A stretch of 64,000 nt of DNA. It comes from CAWGUU01 sp963825765 (lineage in GTDB: Bacteria; Actinomycetota; Acidimicrobiia; Acidimicrobiales; AC-14). This document shows positions 25,163 through 33,881 of this stretch, one piece after another. The position numbers were made by a program, and so were the translations under genes. The first letter of the stretch is position 1. Every line of letters begins with the position of its first letter. Under the pieces are notes generated by a model that saw only the letters and a program-made list of their open reading frames with translations, did not search any database and had not been told where the DNA came from. The DNA is taken from NCBI GenBank assembly GCA_963825765.1, contig CAWGUU010000009.1, positions 62,001 through 126,000 on the forward strand, given 5' to 3'.

Positions 25163-26509
25163 GTGGCAACAAGGATCGTCGTGGTTGGCGGAGGCGCTGC
25201 GGGCATCGGCGCCGCCGGTGCGGCCAAGGCCACCGACCGCAGCGCCGAGGTCACCGTCTACACCGAGTACGAGGACGCCGCCTACAGCCCCTGCGGCATC
25301 CCCTACGTGCACGGCCGGGAGATCCCCGACTTCGACCGCCTGTTCCTGGCCACCAAGGATGCCTACAGGGAAGCCGGGATCGACATCCACTACGAGAGCC
25401 GGGTGACGGCCCTCGACCTGACCGCCCGCACCGTCACGGTGAAGGGCGAAGGCGACATCAACTGGGACCGCCTCGTCGTCGCGACGGGTTTCGACTACGC
25501 CGATCCCGGCGTGCCCGGAGGCGACCTCGACGGGCTCTACTTCGTGAAGAACATCCGCCGGGCGATGGAGTGGGACAAGGTCCTCGACACCACGAAGGTA
25601 GCCGTCGTGGTCGAGGCCTCGCCTCTCGGCCTCGAGATGGTCACCGCCCTGGCCCACCGCGGCATCGAGACCCACGTCGTCGACCCCCAGCCCTGGGCCC
25701 TCGCCGAGGCGGCCGACCCCGACATCGCCGCCCCCGTCGAGGAGTCGTGGACCGAGATGGGCGTGAAGATGCACTTCAACACGCCGATCGAGGCGTTCGT
25801 CGGCGACGACAGTGGCCACGTCAAAGCCGTCCGTACCGCGTCGGGCGAGCTGCCCGCCGACCTCGTCGTGGTGTGCACCAAGAAGGTCCCGAACACCGCC
25901 CTGGCCGCGGGCGCCGGCGTGAAGACCGGGTCCACCGGCGGGATCGTCGTCGACGAGCGCATGGCCACCTCGAAACCCGGCGTGTTCGCCGCCGGCGACT
26001 GCGCCGAGCTGCCCCACGCCGTCAGCAACATCCCGATCCAGGGCCTGTCCGGCAGCCACGCCTACGCCCAGGGCAAGGTGGCCGGCACCAACGCCGCCGG
26101 CGGGAAGCGGGCCTACCAGCCCGTCTACGTCCCCTGGGGGATGGTGGCCGGCAAGTGGATGATCGGCGGGGTGGCCTTCGGCGAGACGCTGGCGACCGCC
26201 CTCGGGATCCCCTACGTGCTGGGCGTGGCGCAGGGGATCTCCCGGGCCCGCTACTACCCCGGCGTCAAGAAGGTGAAGGTCAAGCTCCTGGCCGAGCCGG
26301 GCAGCCTGCGGCTCATCGGCGCCCAGATGGTCGGCGGCGAGGGGATCAAGGAGCGGGCCGACTTCCTGGCCATGGCGGTGAAGACCGGGATCACGCTCGA
26401 AGACCTGGCCTTCATGGAGAACGTGTACTCGCCGCCCATCGGCGCCCTCAACGAGCCCATCGCCGTCGCCGCCCAGAACGGCCTGGCCAGCCTGAAGGCG
26501 ACGGCGTGA
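25163..26509 (+). CDS. FAD-dependent pyridine nucleotide-disulfide oxidoreductase family protein
   Basis: A 448-residue protein of the CoA-disulfide reductase/NADH oxidase type. The N-terminal FAD motif VVVGGGAAGIGAA and a single redox cysteine at residue 44 (YSPCGIPY) are present, as is the second FAD motif GVFAAGDCAE. The NAD(P)H-binding motif, normally GGGxIGLE, reads VVVEASPLGLEM, so two or three glycines are missing. GTG 25163 follows a GAGGTG ribosome-binding site. It leads an operon with the next two genes and possibly nitrile hydratase. The lost motif could mean another electron donor. Confidence 0.88.
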   Translation: MATRIVVVGGGAAGIGAAGAAKATDRSAEVTVYTEYEDAAYSPCGIPYVHGREIPDFDRLFLATKDAYREAGIDIHYESRVTALDLTARTVTVKGEGDINWDRLVVATGFDYADPGVPGGDLDGLYFVKNIRRAMEWDKVLDTTKVAVVVEASPLGLEMVTALAHRGIETHVVDPQPWALAEAADPDIAAPVEESWTEMGVKMHFNTPIEAFVGDDSGHVKAVRTASGELPADLVVVCTKKVPNTALAAGAGVKTGSTGGIVVDERMATSKPGVFAAGDCAELPHAVSNIPIQGLSGSHAYAQGKVAGTNAAGGKRAYQPVYVPWGMVAGKWMIGGVAFGETLATALGIPYVLGVAQGISRARYYPGVKKVKVKLLAEPGSLRLIGAQMVGGEGIKERADFLAMAVKTGITLEDLAFMENVYSPPIGALNEPIAVAAQNGLASLKATA

Positions 26510-26522
26510 TCGGATTTCGGCA

Positions 26523-26840
26523 ATGACCGGGTTCTCGCACTGGCTGCGCCAGAACTCCGAGCACTACCTGCTCGTCGACGCCCAGCGGCGGATGGCGGAC
26601 AAGTACGGCAAGGAGGTGGCCCCGCCCCACGGTTGGCAGGACCGCTTCTGGCTGGGCGTGTTCGCACCCGTCTACCGCCTGCTGCCGTGGAAGCTGCGGC
26701 GGTTCACGATCCAGATGATGCCGGGCAGCCACCGGCAGACCTGGCACACGCCGGCGGTTCGCGGCACCCCCGCGATCGGCCCCGTCATGGCGGGCAAACC
26801 GTTGTCGTCCCCACCCGTTCCCGAGCAACGAGGAGAGTAG
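26523..26840 (+). CDS. Small basic protein of unknown function
   Basis: A 105-residue protein (FSHWLRQNSEHYLLVDAQRR...) with a central hydrophobic/aromatic stretch, FWLGVFAPVYRLLPW, that could sit on a membrane, and many basic residues. It lies 13 bases after the FAD oxidoreductase and ends directly before the MSMEG_0572-type gene, so it belongs to that operon. No family is recognised. Confidence 0.65.
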   Translation: MTGFSHWLRQNSEHYLLVDAQRRMADKYGKEVAPPHGWQDRFWLGVFAPVYRLLPWKLRRFTIQMMPGSHRQTWHTPAVRGTPAIGPVMAGKPLSSPPVPEQRGE

Positions 26841-27329
26841 ATGCCCAAGACCGTCAACCAGGAGCGGCCCGCCGACGGCGAGGTCCTGTTCGACACCGAC
26901 GAGAAGATCTTCGAGGACATCAAGGCCAACCCCGGCGAGAAGGCCTTCGTCTTCATCCACACCGTCCCCTACGAGGGATCGGTCGCGCTGGTGAACCTGC
27001 TGACCTCGACCCGGCTGGTGCGCAAGGGCTTCGACGTCAACATCATCCTGTACGGCCCGGGCGTGCTGCTGGCGTCGGGCACGCGCGGGTTCCCGGCCGT
27101 CGGCCAGGAGGCCTTCCCGGGCCACATGGCCATCAACAACCAGATCAAGACCCTCATCAAGGAAGGCGCCAACATCTACGCCTGCCGGTTCGCCATGGGA
27201 GCCCTGTACGGCTTCCGCGAGGACGACCTCATCGACGGCGTGAAGCCCTTCCACCCGCTGGATGTGCTGGACTCGGCACTGACGGCGTGGAGGGCTGGGG
27301 CTTTCCAGATCAACACCTGGACCGTCTAG
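26841..27329 (+). CDS. MSMEG_0572-type nitrogen-starvation protein (DsrE-like fold)
   Basis: A 162-residue protein matching the MSMEG_0572/Sll0783 family of the Nit1C gene set, which has been linked to nitrogen starvation and cyanide assimilation. Typical stretches are EKAFVFIHTVPYEGSVALVNLL, GFDVNIILYGPGVLL and NIYACRFAMGALYG, which fit a DsrE-type fold with one cysteine. In Nit1C clusters it usually stands beside a nitrilase; here the neighbours are nitrile hydratase genes. Family assignment is from memory of the pattern and should be checked by profile search. Confidence 0.8.
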   Translation: MPKTVNQERPADGEVLFDTDEKIFEDIKANPGEKAFVFIHTVPYEGSVALVNLLTSTRLVRKGFDVNIILYGPGVLLASGTRGFPAVGQEAFPGHMAINNQIKTLIKEGANIYACRFAMGALYGFREDDLIDGVKPFHPLDVLDSALTAWRAGAFQINTWTV

Positions 27330-27425
27330 ACCCGTCTCCCAAAGTCGTGGAGCGCCTCGGCGCGGTTCCGCCGGCCGTGCCGGGCGCTCCGCCTATTACT
27401 GGCCTATGAGTTATGTGGAGGTGAC

Positions 27426-28091
27426 GTGGACACTCTCGCCGACATGGGCGGCCAGCAGAACTACGGGTCGGTGCAGCTCGACCCGCCGGACGACCCGCCC
27501 TTCCACGAGGAGTGGGAGCGCCGGGCCTTCGCCATGGCCCTGCTGTCGATGCGGATGTCGGGCACCAACCTCGACGCCTTCCGCCACGCCCTGAACCGCC
27601 AGCACCCCATCGACTACCTGGCCTACGGCTACTACGGCCGATGGCTGAAGATGACCGAGAACCTGCTGGTCGACAGCTCGATCATCGCCCCCGGCGCGGT
27701 CGACGCCAGGGCCCGCAAGCTCCGTGGCGAGGACGTGGAGGAGCCGGCCCCGACCGAACCGAACAAGCCCGACTACAAGCCGACGGCCGCCGGCTCGCTC
27801 CGGCAGGTCGAAGACCCGCCGAAGTTCGCCGTGGGCGACAGGGTGAGGGCGCTCGCCGTGCACCCGACCGGTCACACCCGGCTGGTCGGCTACGTGCGGG
27901 GCCGCACCGGTGTGGTGCGCTTCGTGCAACCGGCGCACCTGCTGCCGGACACCAATGCCCACTTCCTGGGTGAGAACCCGCAGCACGTCTACAACGTCGC
28001 CTTCGAGTCGACCCAGCTGTGGGGCGCCGACAGCGAGCCGTTCACGCTCGGCATCGACCTCTACGAGTCCTACCTGGAGGCTGCCCAATGA
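27426..28091 (+). CDS. nthB: Nitrile hydratase beta subunit
   Basis: The beta subunit of nitrile hydratase, which converts nitriles to amides in a heterodimer or heterotetramer with the alpha subunit. The 221-residue protein begins MDTLADMGGQQNYGSV, has the helical region FHEEWERRAFAMALLS...HPIDYLAYGYYGRWL, and ends with the SH3-like barrel FAVGDRVRA...GYVRGRTGVV. GTG 27426 directly follows a near-perfect GGAGGTGA ribosome-binding site. The stop overlaps the alpha ATG (ATGA), giving the beta-alpha gene order common for cobalt enzymes. Confidence 0.93.
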   Translation: MDTLADMGGQQNYGSVQLDPPDDPPFHEEWERRAFAMALLSMRMSGTNLDAFRHALNRQHPIDYLAYGYYGRWLKMTENLLVDSSIIAPGAVDARARKLRGEDVEEPAPTEPNKPDYKPTAAGSLRQVEDPPKFAVGDRVRALAVHPTGHTRLVGYVRGRTGVVRFVQPAHLLPDTNAHFLGENPQHVYNVAFESTQLWGADSEPFTLGIDLYESYLEAAQ

Positions 28092-28687
28092 CCACCTCGG
28101 ACACCACCGCCGAGCGGCTCCCCATCGAGCTGCGCACCGAGGCTCTGGAATCCATCCTGGTGGAGCGGGGGATCATCGACCCGGCGGTGATGGACAAGTT
28201 CATCAAGATGTACGAGCAGGACGTCGGCCCGCTCAACGGGGCCAAGGTGGTGGCCAGGGCGTGGGTCGACCCCGACTACAAGGCCAAGCTGCTCGAGGAC
28301 GGCACCGGGTCGATCGCCGAGATGGGTTTCAAGGGGCCACAGGGCGAGCACATCGTGGTGCTGGAGAACACGGCGGACGTGCACAACGTGGTGTGCTGCA
28401 CCCTGTGCTCGTGTTACCCGTGGCCGGTGCTGGGCCTGCCGCCGGGCTGGTACAAGGACCCGGCGTACCGGGCCCGGATCGTGCGCGAGCCCCGCAAGCT
28501 GCTGGCCGAGCTGGGCCTGGAGCTCGACGACGGCGTCGACGTGCAGGTCTGGGACAGCAGCTCGGAGGTCCGCTACATGGTGCTGCCGGAGCGACCGGCG
28601 GGCACCGAGGGGATGTCCGAGGAGGAGCTGGCCGCCCTGGTCACCCGCGACGCCATGGTCGGCGTGGCCAAGGTCCGCGCGCCGTGA
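28088..28687 (+). CDS. nthA: Nitrile hydratase alpha subunit, cobalt type
   Basis: The catalytic subunit, 199 residues. The metal-binding claw CTLCSC lies in VVCCTLCSCYPW near residue 101, with threonine at the second position as in cobalt-type enzymes, and is followed by the conserved PVLGLPPGWYKDPAYRARIVREPR. The extra cysteine just before the claw is unusual. The nearby cobalt importer (cbiMQO) and cobalamin operon show that this cell manages cobalt. Thiocyanate hydrolase has similar subunits but a different arrangement. Confidence 0.94.
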   Translation: MTTSDTTAERLPIELRTEALESILVERGIIDPAVMDKFIKMYEQDVGPLNGAKVVARAWVDPDYKAKLLEDGTGSIAEMGFKGPQGEHIVVLENTADVHNVVCCTLCSCYPWPVLGLPPGWYKDPAYRARIVREPRKLLAELGLELDDGVDVQVWDSSSEVRYMVLPERPAGTEGMSEEELAALVTRDAMVGVAKVRAP

Positions 28688-29067
28688 AGGTCACGCTGGC
28701 CGCGGTGCTGGACGTGGACGGGCCGGCGGCCCCGCCCCGGTCCAACGGCGAACTCGTCTTCGCCGAGCCGTGGGAGAGCAGGGCGTTCGGGTTGGCGCTG
28801 GCGCTGCACGACGGCGGGGCGTTCGAGTGGGAGGACTTCCGCCGCCGGCTGATCGCAGCCGTCGCCGACTGGGAGCACCACCATCCGCCGGGGGAGTGCT
28901 GGAGCTACTACCGGTGCTGGCTGACGGCGCTGGTGGGCGTGCTGGAGGCCGAGGGCGTCGTGGGCGAGGCTGAGCTGGTCGTCCGGGCCCACGAGCTGAC
29001 TTCTCGCCCGGCGGGCCACGACCACACGCATGGGGGCGATCACACGGACAGGCGCAGGCACGGCTGA
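28684..29067 (+). CDS. Nitrile hydratase accessory protein
   Basis: A 127-residue protein similar to the N-terminal half of nitrile hydratase beta subunits (FAEPWESRAFGLALALHDGGAFEWEDFRRRLIAAV, then a YYRCWLTAL segment), as in the NHase activator proteins that load cobalt. The His-rich tail GHDHTHGGDHTD may bind metal. GTG 28684 overlaps the alpha stop codon by four bases. The last 38 bases overlap the OsmC-like gene. Confidence 0.85.
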   Translation: MKVTLAAVLDVDGPAAPPRSNGELVFAEPWESRAFGLALALHDGGAFEWEDFRRRLIAAVADWEHHHPPGECWSYYRCWLTALVGVLEAEGVVGEAELVVRAHELTSRPAGHDHTHGGDHTDRRRHG

Positions 29068-29470
29068 CTTTCTCGCCGTCGACGCCACGTGGGACGGCGG
29101 GTACCGCTGCCGGGTCAAGGCCCGTGACTTCGAGATCCGCGTCGACGAGCCGACCTCGGTCGGCGGTGACGACACCGGCCCCCAGCCCACCGAGCTGTTC
29201 CTCGCGTCGCTGGCGTCGTGCTTCGCACTGGCCGTGGCCTGGGCCGCCCGCAAGCAGGGCGTCGTGCTGGAGGACCTGGCCGTGAGGGCGGTCGGCACCT
29301 ACCAGGGTCCCAAGTTCGCCGAGCTTCGGGTGGAGGTGTCGTCGTCCCACGAGCGAGCCGAGCTGGAGAAGATCGTCCAGCGGGCCAAGGGCGCCTGCTA
29401 CGTCTCCAACACCCTGCGGGTCGTCGACCGACGTCGACGTGGTGGTGTCCGACCCGGGCTGACCAAATAG
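29030..29470 (+). CDS. OsmC-like protein, probable frameshift at the 3' end
   Basis: An OsmC/Ohr-family protein, with the first conserved region FLASLASCFALAVAWAARK and a second cysteine in GACYVSNTLR, the pair that reduces peroxides or thiol compounds. The read frame ends with an Arg-rich tail, while another frame just downstream of about 29430 reads TDVDVVVSDPG and stops at 29462, exactly as the family should end. One base has therefore probably been lost or gained in the repeated CGTCGAC stretch. It follows the nitrile hydratase genes, so a role in that operon is possible. Confidence 0.75.
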   Translation: MGAITRTGAGTADFLAVDATWDGGYRCRVKARDFEIRVDEPTSVGGDDTGPQPTELFLASLASCFALAVAWAARKQGVVLEDLAVRAVGTYQGPKFAELRVEVSSSHERAELEKIVQRAKGACYVSNTLRVVDRRRRGGVRPGLTK

Positions 29471-29527
29471 CTATGCTCCCTCGGCGGCTCCGAAATGGCG
29501 GACTGCACGGCGGACAGGGGACAGAGC

Positions 29528-30397
29528 ATGCAACGGCGCGACTCGGTAGGGATCGTCACGGTCGGACGCGTCATCGCCTTGGGACTGGCACTTGTGGCCG
29601 GAATGGTGGCCCTGGCCCCCGCGGCAGGCGCTGGCTCGACCAACGGCGGCGGCGGCGCCCAGGCGGCCAGCGGTGTGGGAGCGCAGGCGGCCATCAGCGA
29701 GCCCGTCGGTCCCGGGCTCGGCTGGTACTCCTTCTTCTGGAACGGTCCCGGGACGCAGTTCGTCGAGCCATCCCCGTTCACGTACAGCGCCACCAAGCCG
29801 TCGGTCGTTTCTGTCACCGACGCCTTCTGCCGAGGCGACCGCTTCCGGGTCCTCGACAATGGCGTGCCCATCGGTGACACGACGCCCCCAACGGGCATCG
29901 ACTGCCAACCCAACATCGACAACCCGTTCTTCGCCTTCTCCGACCCGACCTACAGCCACGAGAGCTTCCTGCTCCCGCCCGGCAGCCACTCCATCACCAT
30001 CCAGGTGATCGCCAATCCCTACGACGGTGGTGGTGGCTACATCCGCGTCGACACGTGCAGCGTGTTCGGCACCGGGATTCTCGCCGGGACGACCGGCGAC
30101 GACGTCATCTGCGGCTCACCGGCTGTCGATCAGGTCACGGCGCGCGAAGGTAGCGACCTCATCTACACCTTCGGCGGCGCCGACATGATCTCGGCGGGTC
30201 CCGGGGTCGACCTGGTCTACGCCGGTGCCGGCAACGACAGGGCCACCGGCGACGCCAACGAGGACCTGCTCGACGGCCAGGACGGCAACGACAATTTAGT
30301 CGGCGGTGTCGGCGGCGGGAATGCGCTTTTCGGCGGCCTCGGCTCCGACGTCTGCATCCAGGGAACCGCGTTCTTCTGCGAGACGATCATCCCGTGA
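29528..30397 (+). CDS. Secreted protein with RTX-like calcium-binding repeats
   Basis: A 289-residue exported protein. ATG 29528 begins a signal peptide (VGRVIALGLALVAGMVALAPAAGA). A beta-rich middle follows, with six scattered cysteines, and then residues 205-265 with hemolysin-type nonapeptide-like repeats (GSDLIYTFGGADMISAGPG, GNDRATGDANEDLLDGQDG). These should form a calcium beta-roll. The substrate or partner is unknown. It stands alone between the OsmC-like gene and an SRPBCC gene. Confidence 0.8.
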   Translation: MQRRDSVGIVTVGRVIALGLALVAGMVALAPAAGAGSTNGGGGAQAASGVGAQAAISEPVGPGLGWYSFFWNGPGTQFVEPSPFTYSATKPSVVSVTDAFCRGDRFRVLDNGVPIGDTTPPTGIDCQPNIDNPFFAFSDPTYSHESFLLPPGSHSITIQVIANPYDGGGGYIRVDTCSVFGTGILAGTTGDDVICGSPAVDQVTAREGSDLIYTFGGADMISAGPGVDLVYAGAGNDRATGDANEDLLDGQDGNDNLVGGVGGGNALFGGLGSDVCIQGTAFFCETIIP

Positions 30398-30424
30398 GAT
30401 GACGTCCCGCCTGGGGCGTCAGAG

Positions 30425-30442
30425 GAGGGGCTGGAGCCCCTC
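30425..30442 (+). terminator. Short GC hairpin after the RTX-like gene
   Basis: An 8-bp stem, GAGGGGCT with AGCCCCTC, around two bases lies 28 bases after the stop codon. It is followed by GATGG rather than a T-tract, so termination is likely but not certain. Confidence 0.5.
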
Positions 30443-30511
30443 GATGGTGTCGGCCTCGGCGGGGGTCCTGCCCGCTCGGGTAGTCATTCAGGCGCGGTAC
30501 GGTTCGCGGCG

Positions 30512-31057
30512 ATGGCCAGCGAGTACAAGTTCCTCACTGTCTGGAGGGTGCCGGGCTCCGTAGACGAGGTGACCGACGTCCTCGGAAACGTCGACACGCT
30601 GCCCGAGTGGTGGCCGTCGGTCTACCTGTCAGTCCGCCGGCTGGAGGACGGTGGCCCCGACTGGGTGGGCAGCGTGAGCGAGCTCCACACCAAGGGCTGG
30701 CTGCCGTACACCCTGACGTGGAACATCCGCCTCGACGAGCCGGTCACCGAGGCCGGCTTTGCGATCTCGGCGATAGGTGACCTGAAGGGCTCGGGCCGGT
30801 GGACATTCGAGCAGGAGGGCCCAGAGGTGGTCGTCACCTACGACTGGCGGATCGAGGCCACCAAGCCGCTGCTGCGGAGGATGGCCTGGCTCCTCCGGCC
30901 CGCGTTCGAGGCCAACCACAAGTGGGCCATGGCCCGGGGCGAGGAGAGCCTGCGGCTCGAGCTGCGCCGCCGCCGGGCCACCACCGAGGAGGAACGGGCC
31001 GAGGTGCCTCCGCCGCCCGGGCCGACGTTCCGCCGGCTCCTCCGCTCCAAAAGCTGA
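30512..31057 (+). CDS. SRPBCC (START-like) protein
   Basis: A 181-residue protein of the SRPBCC ligand-binding fold: the N-terminal ASEYKFLTVWRVPGSVDEVTDVL with NVDTLPEWWPSVY, a central LTWNIRLDEPV strand set and VVVTYDWRIEATKPLLRR with a C-terminal helix FEANHKWAMARGEESLRLEL. Such proteins bind or modify hydrophobic small molecules. The Pro-rich tail is basic. It stands 34 bases before the GH13 gene and may share its transcript. Confidence 0.85.
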   Translation: MASEYKFLTVWRVPGSVDEVTDVLGNVDTLPEWWPSVYLSVRRLEDGGPDWVGSVSELHTKGWLPYTLTWNIRLDEPVTEAGFAISAIGDLKGSGRWTFEQEGPEVVVTYDWRIEATKPLLRRMAWLLRPAFEANHKWAMARGEESLRLELRRRRATTEEERAEVPPPPGPTFRRLLRSKS

Positions 31058-31091
31058 CCGGGGTCCGTCCGCCCCCGACCAGACTGGCGCG

Positions 31092-33338
31092 ATGCGCTTC
31101 CCGCTGACCGTCCATTACGACAACCGCCGGCAGTTCGTACGTCCCCACCTCTGGATCTTCTACGCCGGATCGGCGCTGGTGGAGGACGTGGCGCCCACGT
31201 CGGTCGACGACTTCGGGCCCGTCTTCGAGACCGACGTGAGCCGGCCCGAGTTCGGGTTCACGTTCAAGGAGGGCCCGGGCACCTTCGGTCCCTGGGAGGG
31301 CCCGGGGTTCGACCGCAGCCACGTGACGTCGGTGGTGCCTGCGGGCGACGGGATCGATCCCAACGAGCTGTGGTGCCGAGCCGACCGGGCCTTCGTGTAC
31401 ACCGTGCGGCCCGCCGACCCCGAGCAGGAGACGGCGCCCGACTTCCTGGCCACCGTCGCCGCCATCCGGGGCTTCCCGGCCGGCACCTACGTCACCGACA
31501 CCGGTGGTCTGTCCGGGCTCGGCGCCACCGAGCTGGCCGACGGCAGCGTGCTGTTCGGCCTCTACCACCCCACCGCCGCGCAAGTGCACGTCACCGGCAG
31601 CTTCAACCGCTGGCAGGTACCCGGCGAGCCGTTGAGGCTCCACGAGGGATGGTTCGGGGCGGCCAACACGTGGCTGGATGTCGTGCCGGGAGCGGCGGCC
31701 GGCGACGAGTACCGGTTCGTCGTGGACGGCGGCGTCCCGATCGACGGCGGGCGTCGCCACCGGCGATTCCTCGTCGACCCCTACGCCCGTCGCCTGGGCG
31801 ACGACCACGACGACAACAACCCGGTGGTCGTCGATCCCGGCGCCTTTGCGTGGACCGACGCCGGGTGGCGCACGCCCGACCCCGCCGACCTCATCCTCTA
31901 CGAGCTGTCGGTGCACGGCTTCACCGACGGCGACCTCGACGTGAAACCGCAGGACCAGGGCCGCTTCGGCGGCATCACCGCACGCATCCGCAGCGGGTAC
32001 TTCGACGACCTCGGCGTCACCGCCCTGTCGCTCATGCCGCTCGCCGAGGTGCCGTCGCCGCAGGGCCCCACGTCGCTCGGGTACGACCCGTCGCTCTACT
32101 GCTCGGTGGAGCGGGACTTCGGCGGGCCCGACGAGCTGCGCACCCTGGTCGACGTCGCCCATGACCAGGGGCTGGCCGTGCTCCTCGACATGGTGTTCAA
32201 CCACACCAGCAACGGGTTCAACCCCATGTGGGGCGCCGTCCTTGAGCATCCGGCCGAGGAGCTCGACCCGTCCGAGGGCGGCCTGTACTTCAGCGGCTCG
32301 ACGCCCTGGGGCAACCGGGTGGCCACCGAGAAGAAGGACGTGCAGAACCTGCTCATCGACGCCTGCAAGCTGTTCATGCACGAGTACCACGTCGACGGTT
32401 TCCGCTTCGACGCCACCCACTCCTATTACATGGACCACGGCTTCCTGCTGCGGTTGGCGTCCGAGGTCAGAGCCGTCCACCCCGCCGCCCTGCTCGTGGC
32501 CGAGAACCTGCCCAACCAGCCGGACCTCAACCGCCAGGGCTGGGACGGCTACGCCCAGTGGTCCGAGCTCTTCCACGACAAGCTGAAGGCCGTCCTGCGC
32601 GAGGGCCCGTTCGAGTCCCAGGACCCAGGTCCCGACAACCTGGCCGACGCCTTCTACTTCGGTCGCTCACACGGCATGGCCCACACCAACAACTCGGTCA
32701 ACTACACCGAGAGCCACGACGAGAACAGCGTGCCGTTCGAGGTCGGCTCCACGCCGTGGCTCGACCACCCGGCGGCCAAGGACCGCAAGGGCCGACTGTC
32801 GCTGCTGGCGACCATGGTGGCGCTGGGCCAGCCCATGATCTACATGGGCAACGAGCTCAACGTGGAGCGCCCCCGCAACGTGGTGACCGTGGTCTGGCCG
32901 ACGTCGCTCGCCGACCACGGGTTCTACCAGTGGGCCCGGCGGGTGACCCGACTACGCCGGCGGTACCCCGGTCTGCGGCTGCGCGGGTTCGACCCCGCCG
33001 CCGACGGGCGCTTCGAGTGGGTGCTCGGGCCCTGGATGGACGGCCGTCACGGCGGTGGCCGCCGGGTCCTGGGTTGGCGGTCCCGGCCCAACGCCGATCC
33101 CCACGACGCGCTCGTGGTGCTGCTGAACTTCGATGGCTTCGACGTGGCGCTGGACCTGGAGCTGGGGATCCCCGGCACGTGGGTGAAGCTGGCCGACATC
33201 GACAGGGTGAACGACGTACCGCCCGAGGGCACCAACGGCGCCGGCGACCCGACTGCGTTGCACAGCGCCGACGGGCGGTTCGCCGGGTTCACCCTCCCCA
33301 GCTCCAGCGGGTTCGTCTACAAGTGGGAGGCGCCCTAG
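31092..33338 (+). CDS. GH13 alpha-glucan enzyme with CBM48 (branching enzyme-like)
   Basis: A 748-residue protein. Residues 140-240 form a CBM48/E-set domain (VHVTGSFNRWQVPGEPL). The GH13 barrel carries region I DMVFNHTS, region II GFRFDATHSY with the nucleophile Asp, region III VAENLP with the acid Glu, and region IV NYTESHDEN with the third Asp. The closing barrel motif is GQPMIYMGNEL. The arrangement resembles branching and related glycogen/trehalose enzymes, but region I is not that of classical GlgB. The N-terminal 135 residues are not recognised. Confidence 0.85.
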   Translation: MRFPLTVHYDNRRQFVRPHLWIFYAGSALVEDVAPTSVDDFGPVFETDVSRPEFGFTFKEGPGTFGPWEGPGFDRSHVTSVVPAGDGIDPNELWCRADRAFVYTVRPADPEQETAPDFLATVAAIRGFPAGTYVTDTGGLSGLGATELADGSVLFGLYHPTAAQVHVTGSFNRWQVPGEPLRLHEGWFGAANTWLDVVPGAAAGDEYRFVVDGGVPIDGGRRHRRFLVDPYARRLGDDHDDNNPVVVDPGAFAWTDAGWRTPDPADLILYELSVHGFTDGDLDVKPQDQGRFGGITARIRSGYFDDLGVTALSLMPLAEVPSPQGPTSLGYDPSLYCSVERDFGGPDELRTLVDVAHDQGLAVLLDMVFNHTSNGFNPMWGAVLEHPAEELDPSEGGLYFSGSTPWGNRVATEKKDVQNLLIDACKLFMHEYHVDGFRFDATHSYYMDHGFLLRLASEVRAVHPAALLVAENLPNQPDLNRQGWDGYAQWSELFHDKLKAVLREGPFESQDPGPDNLADAFYFGRSHGMAHTNNSVNYTESHDENSVPFEVGSTPWLDHPAAKDRKGRLSLLATMVALGQPMIYMGNELNVERPRNVVTVVWPTSLADHGFYQWARRVTRLRRRYPGLRLRGFDPAADGRFEWVLGPWMDGRHGGGRRVLGWRSRPNADPHDALVVLLNFDGFDVALDLELGIPGTWVKLADIDRVNDVPPEGTNGAGDPTALHSADGRFAGFTLPSSSGFVYKWEAP

Positions 33339-33451
33339 CCGCCGACTGGTGTCCGACGCGTGCGGCCGGCAAGCGTCCGGCAAGGAGTTGGCAGCGCCCC
33401 GGCCGGATGCTCTGGAGGTCAGCTCAACCGATCTCCAAAGGAGCCAGTCCA

Positions 33452-33862
33452 ATGTTCAAGCGCACAATCGCCGCCATCGCAGTCGCCGGAAGCCTCTTCA
33501 TCCTCGCCCCCCACGCCGCCTTCGCCGACGAGGCCCCGAGCCGCCCCGTGGCGATCACCGACGAGACCACCACCGACGCCAAGCGCGACGCCGTCGCCCA
33601 GAAGGCGCTGTACGACCTCGAGCAGCGGGTCGCCGGCGACCCGGTCCTTGTCAAGCAGCTCCAGGCCTCGGCGGCCAGAGGCGACATTGTCCAGGCATCA
33701 CGGCTGCTGGCCCCCGAGGGCGCCGAGGTCGTGGCCATCGGCACCGAGGCCGGGGACATGGAGACGGCCCGGGTGACGATCAGGGTCCGGATCACGGTCT
33801 GCGTCACCGTCTGGGGAACGACCTACTGCGGGACCATCACGGTGACGGTGAACCTCGACTGA
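33452..33862 (+). CDS. Small secreted protein with beta-rich C-terminus
   Basis: A 136-residue protein with a strong AAAGGAG ribosome-binding site 8 bases before ATG 33452. The signal peptide ends near residue 25 (APHAAFA). The middle is helical and charged, and the last 30 residues (RVTIRVRITVCVTVWGTTYCGTITVTVNLD is 30, here split: RVTIRVRITVCVTVW and GTTYCGTITVTVNLD) form alternating beta sequence with two cysteines that could make a disulfide hairpin. No family is recognised. It has its own terminator at 33882-33914. Confidence 0.75.
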   Translation: MFKRTIAAIAVAGSLFILAPHAAFADEAPSRPVAITDETTTDAKRDAVAQKALYDLEQRVAGDPVLVKQLQASAARGDIVQASRLLAPEGAEVVAIGTEAGDMETARVTIRVRITVCVTVWGTTYCGTITVTVNLD

Positions 33863-33881
33863 CTCCGGCTGGAGCAGCGGG

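Noticed and set aside
25163..26509. 2-ketopropyl-coenzyme M oxidoreductase/carboxylase
   Set aside because: That enzyme has a CxxxxC redox pair; this protein has a single cysteine in SPCGIPY and groups by pattern with CoA-disulfide reductase/NADH oxidase types.
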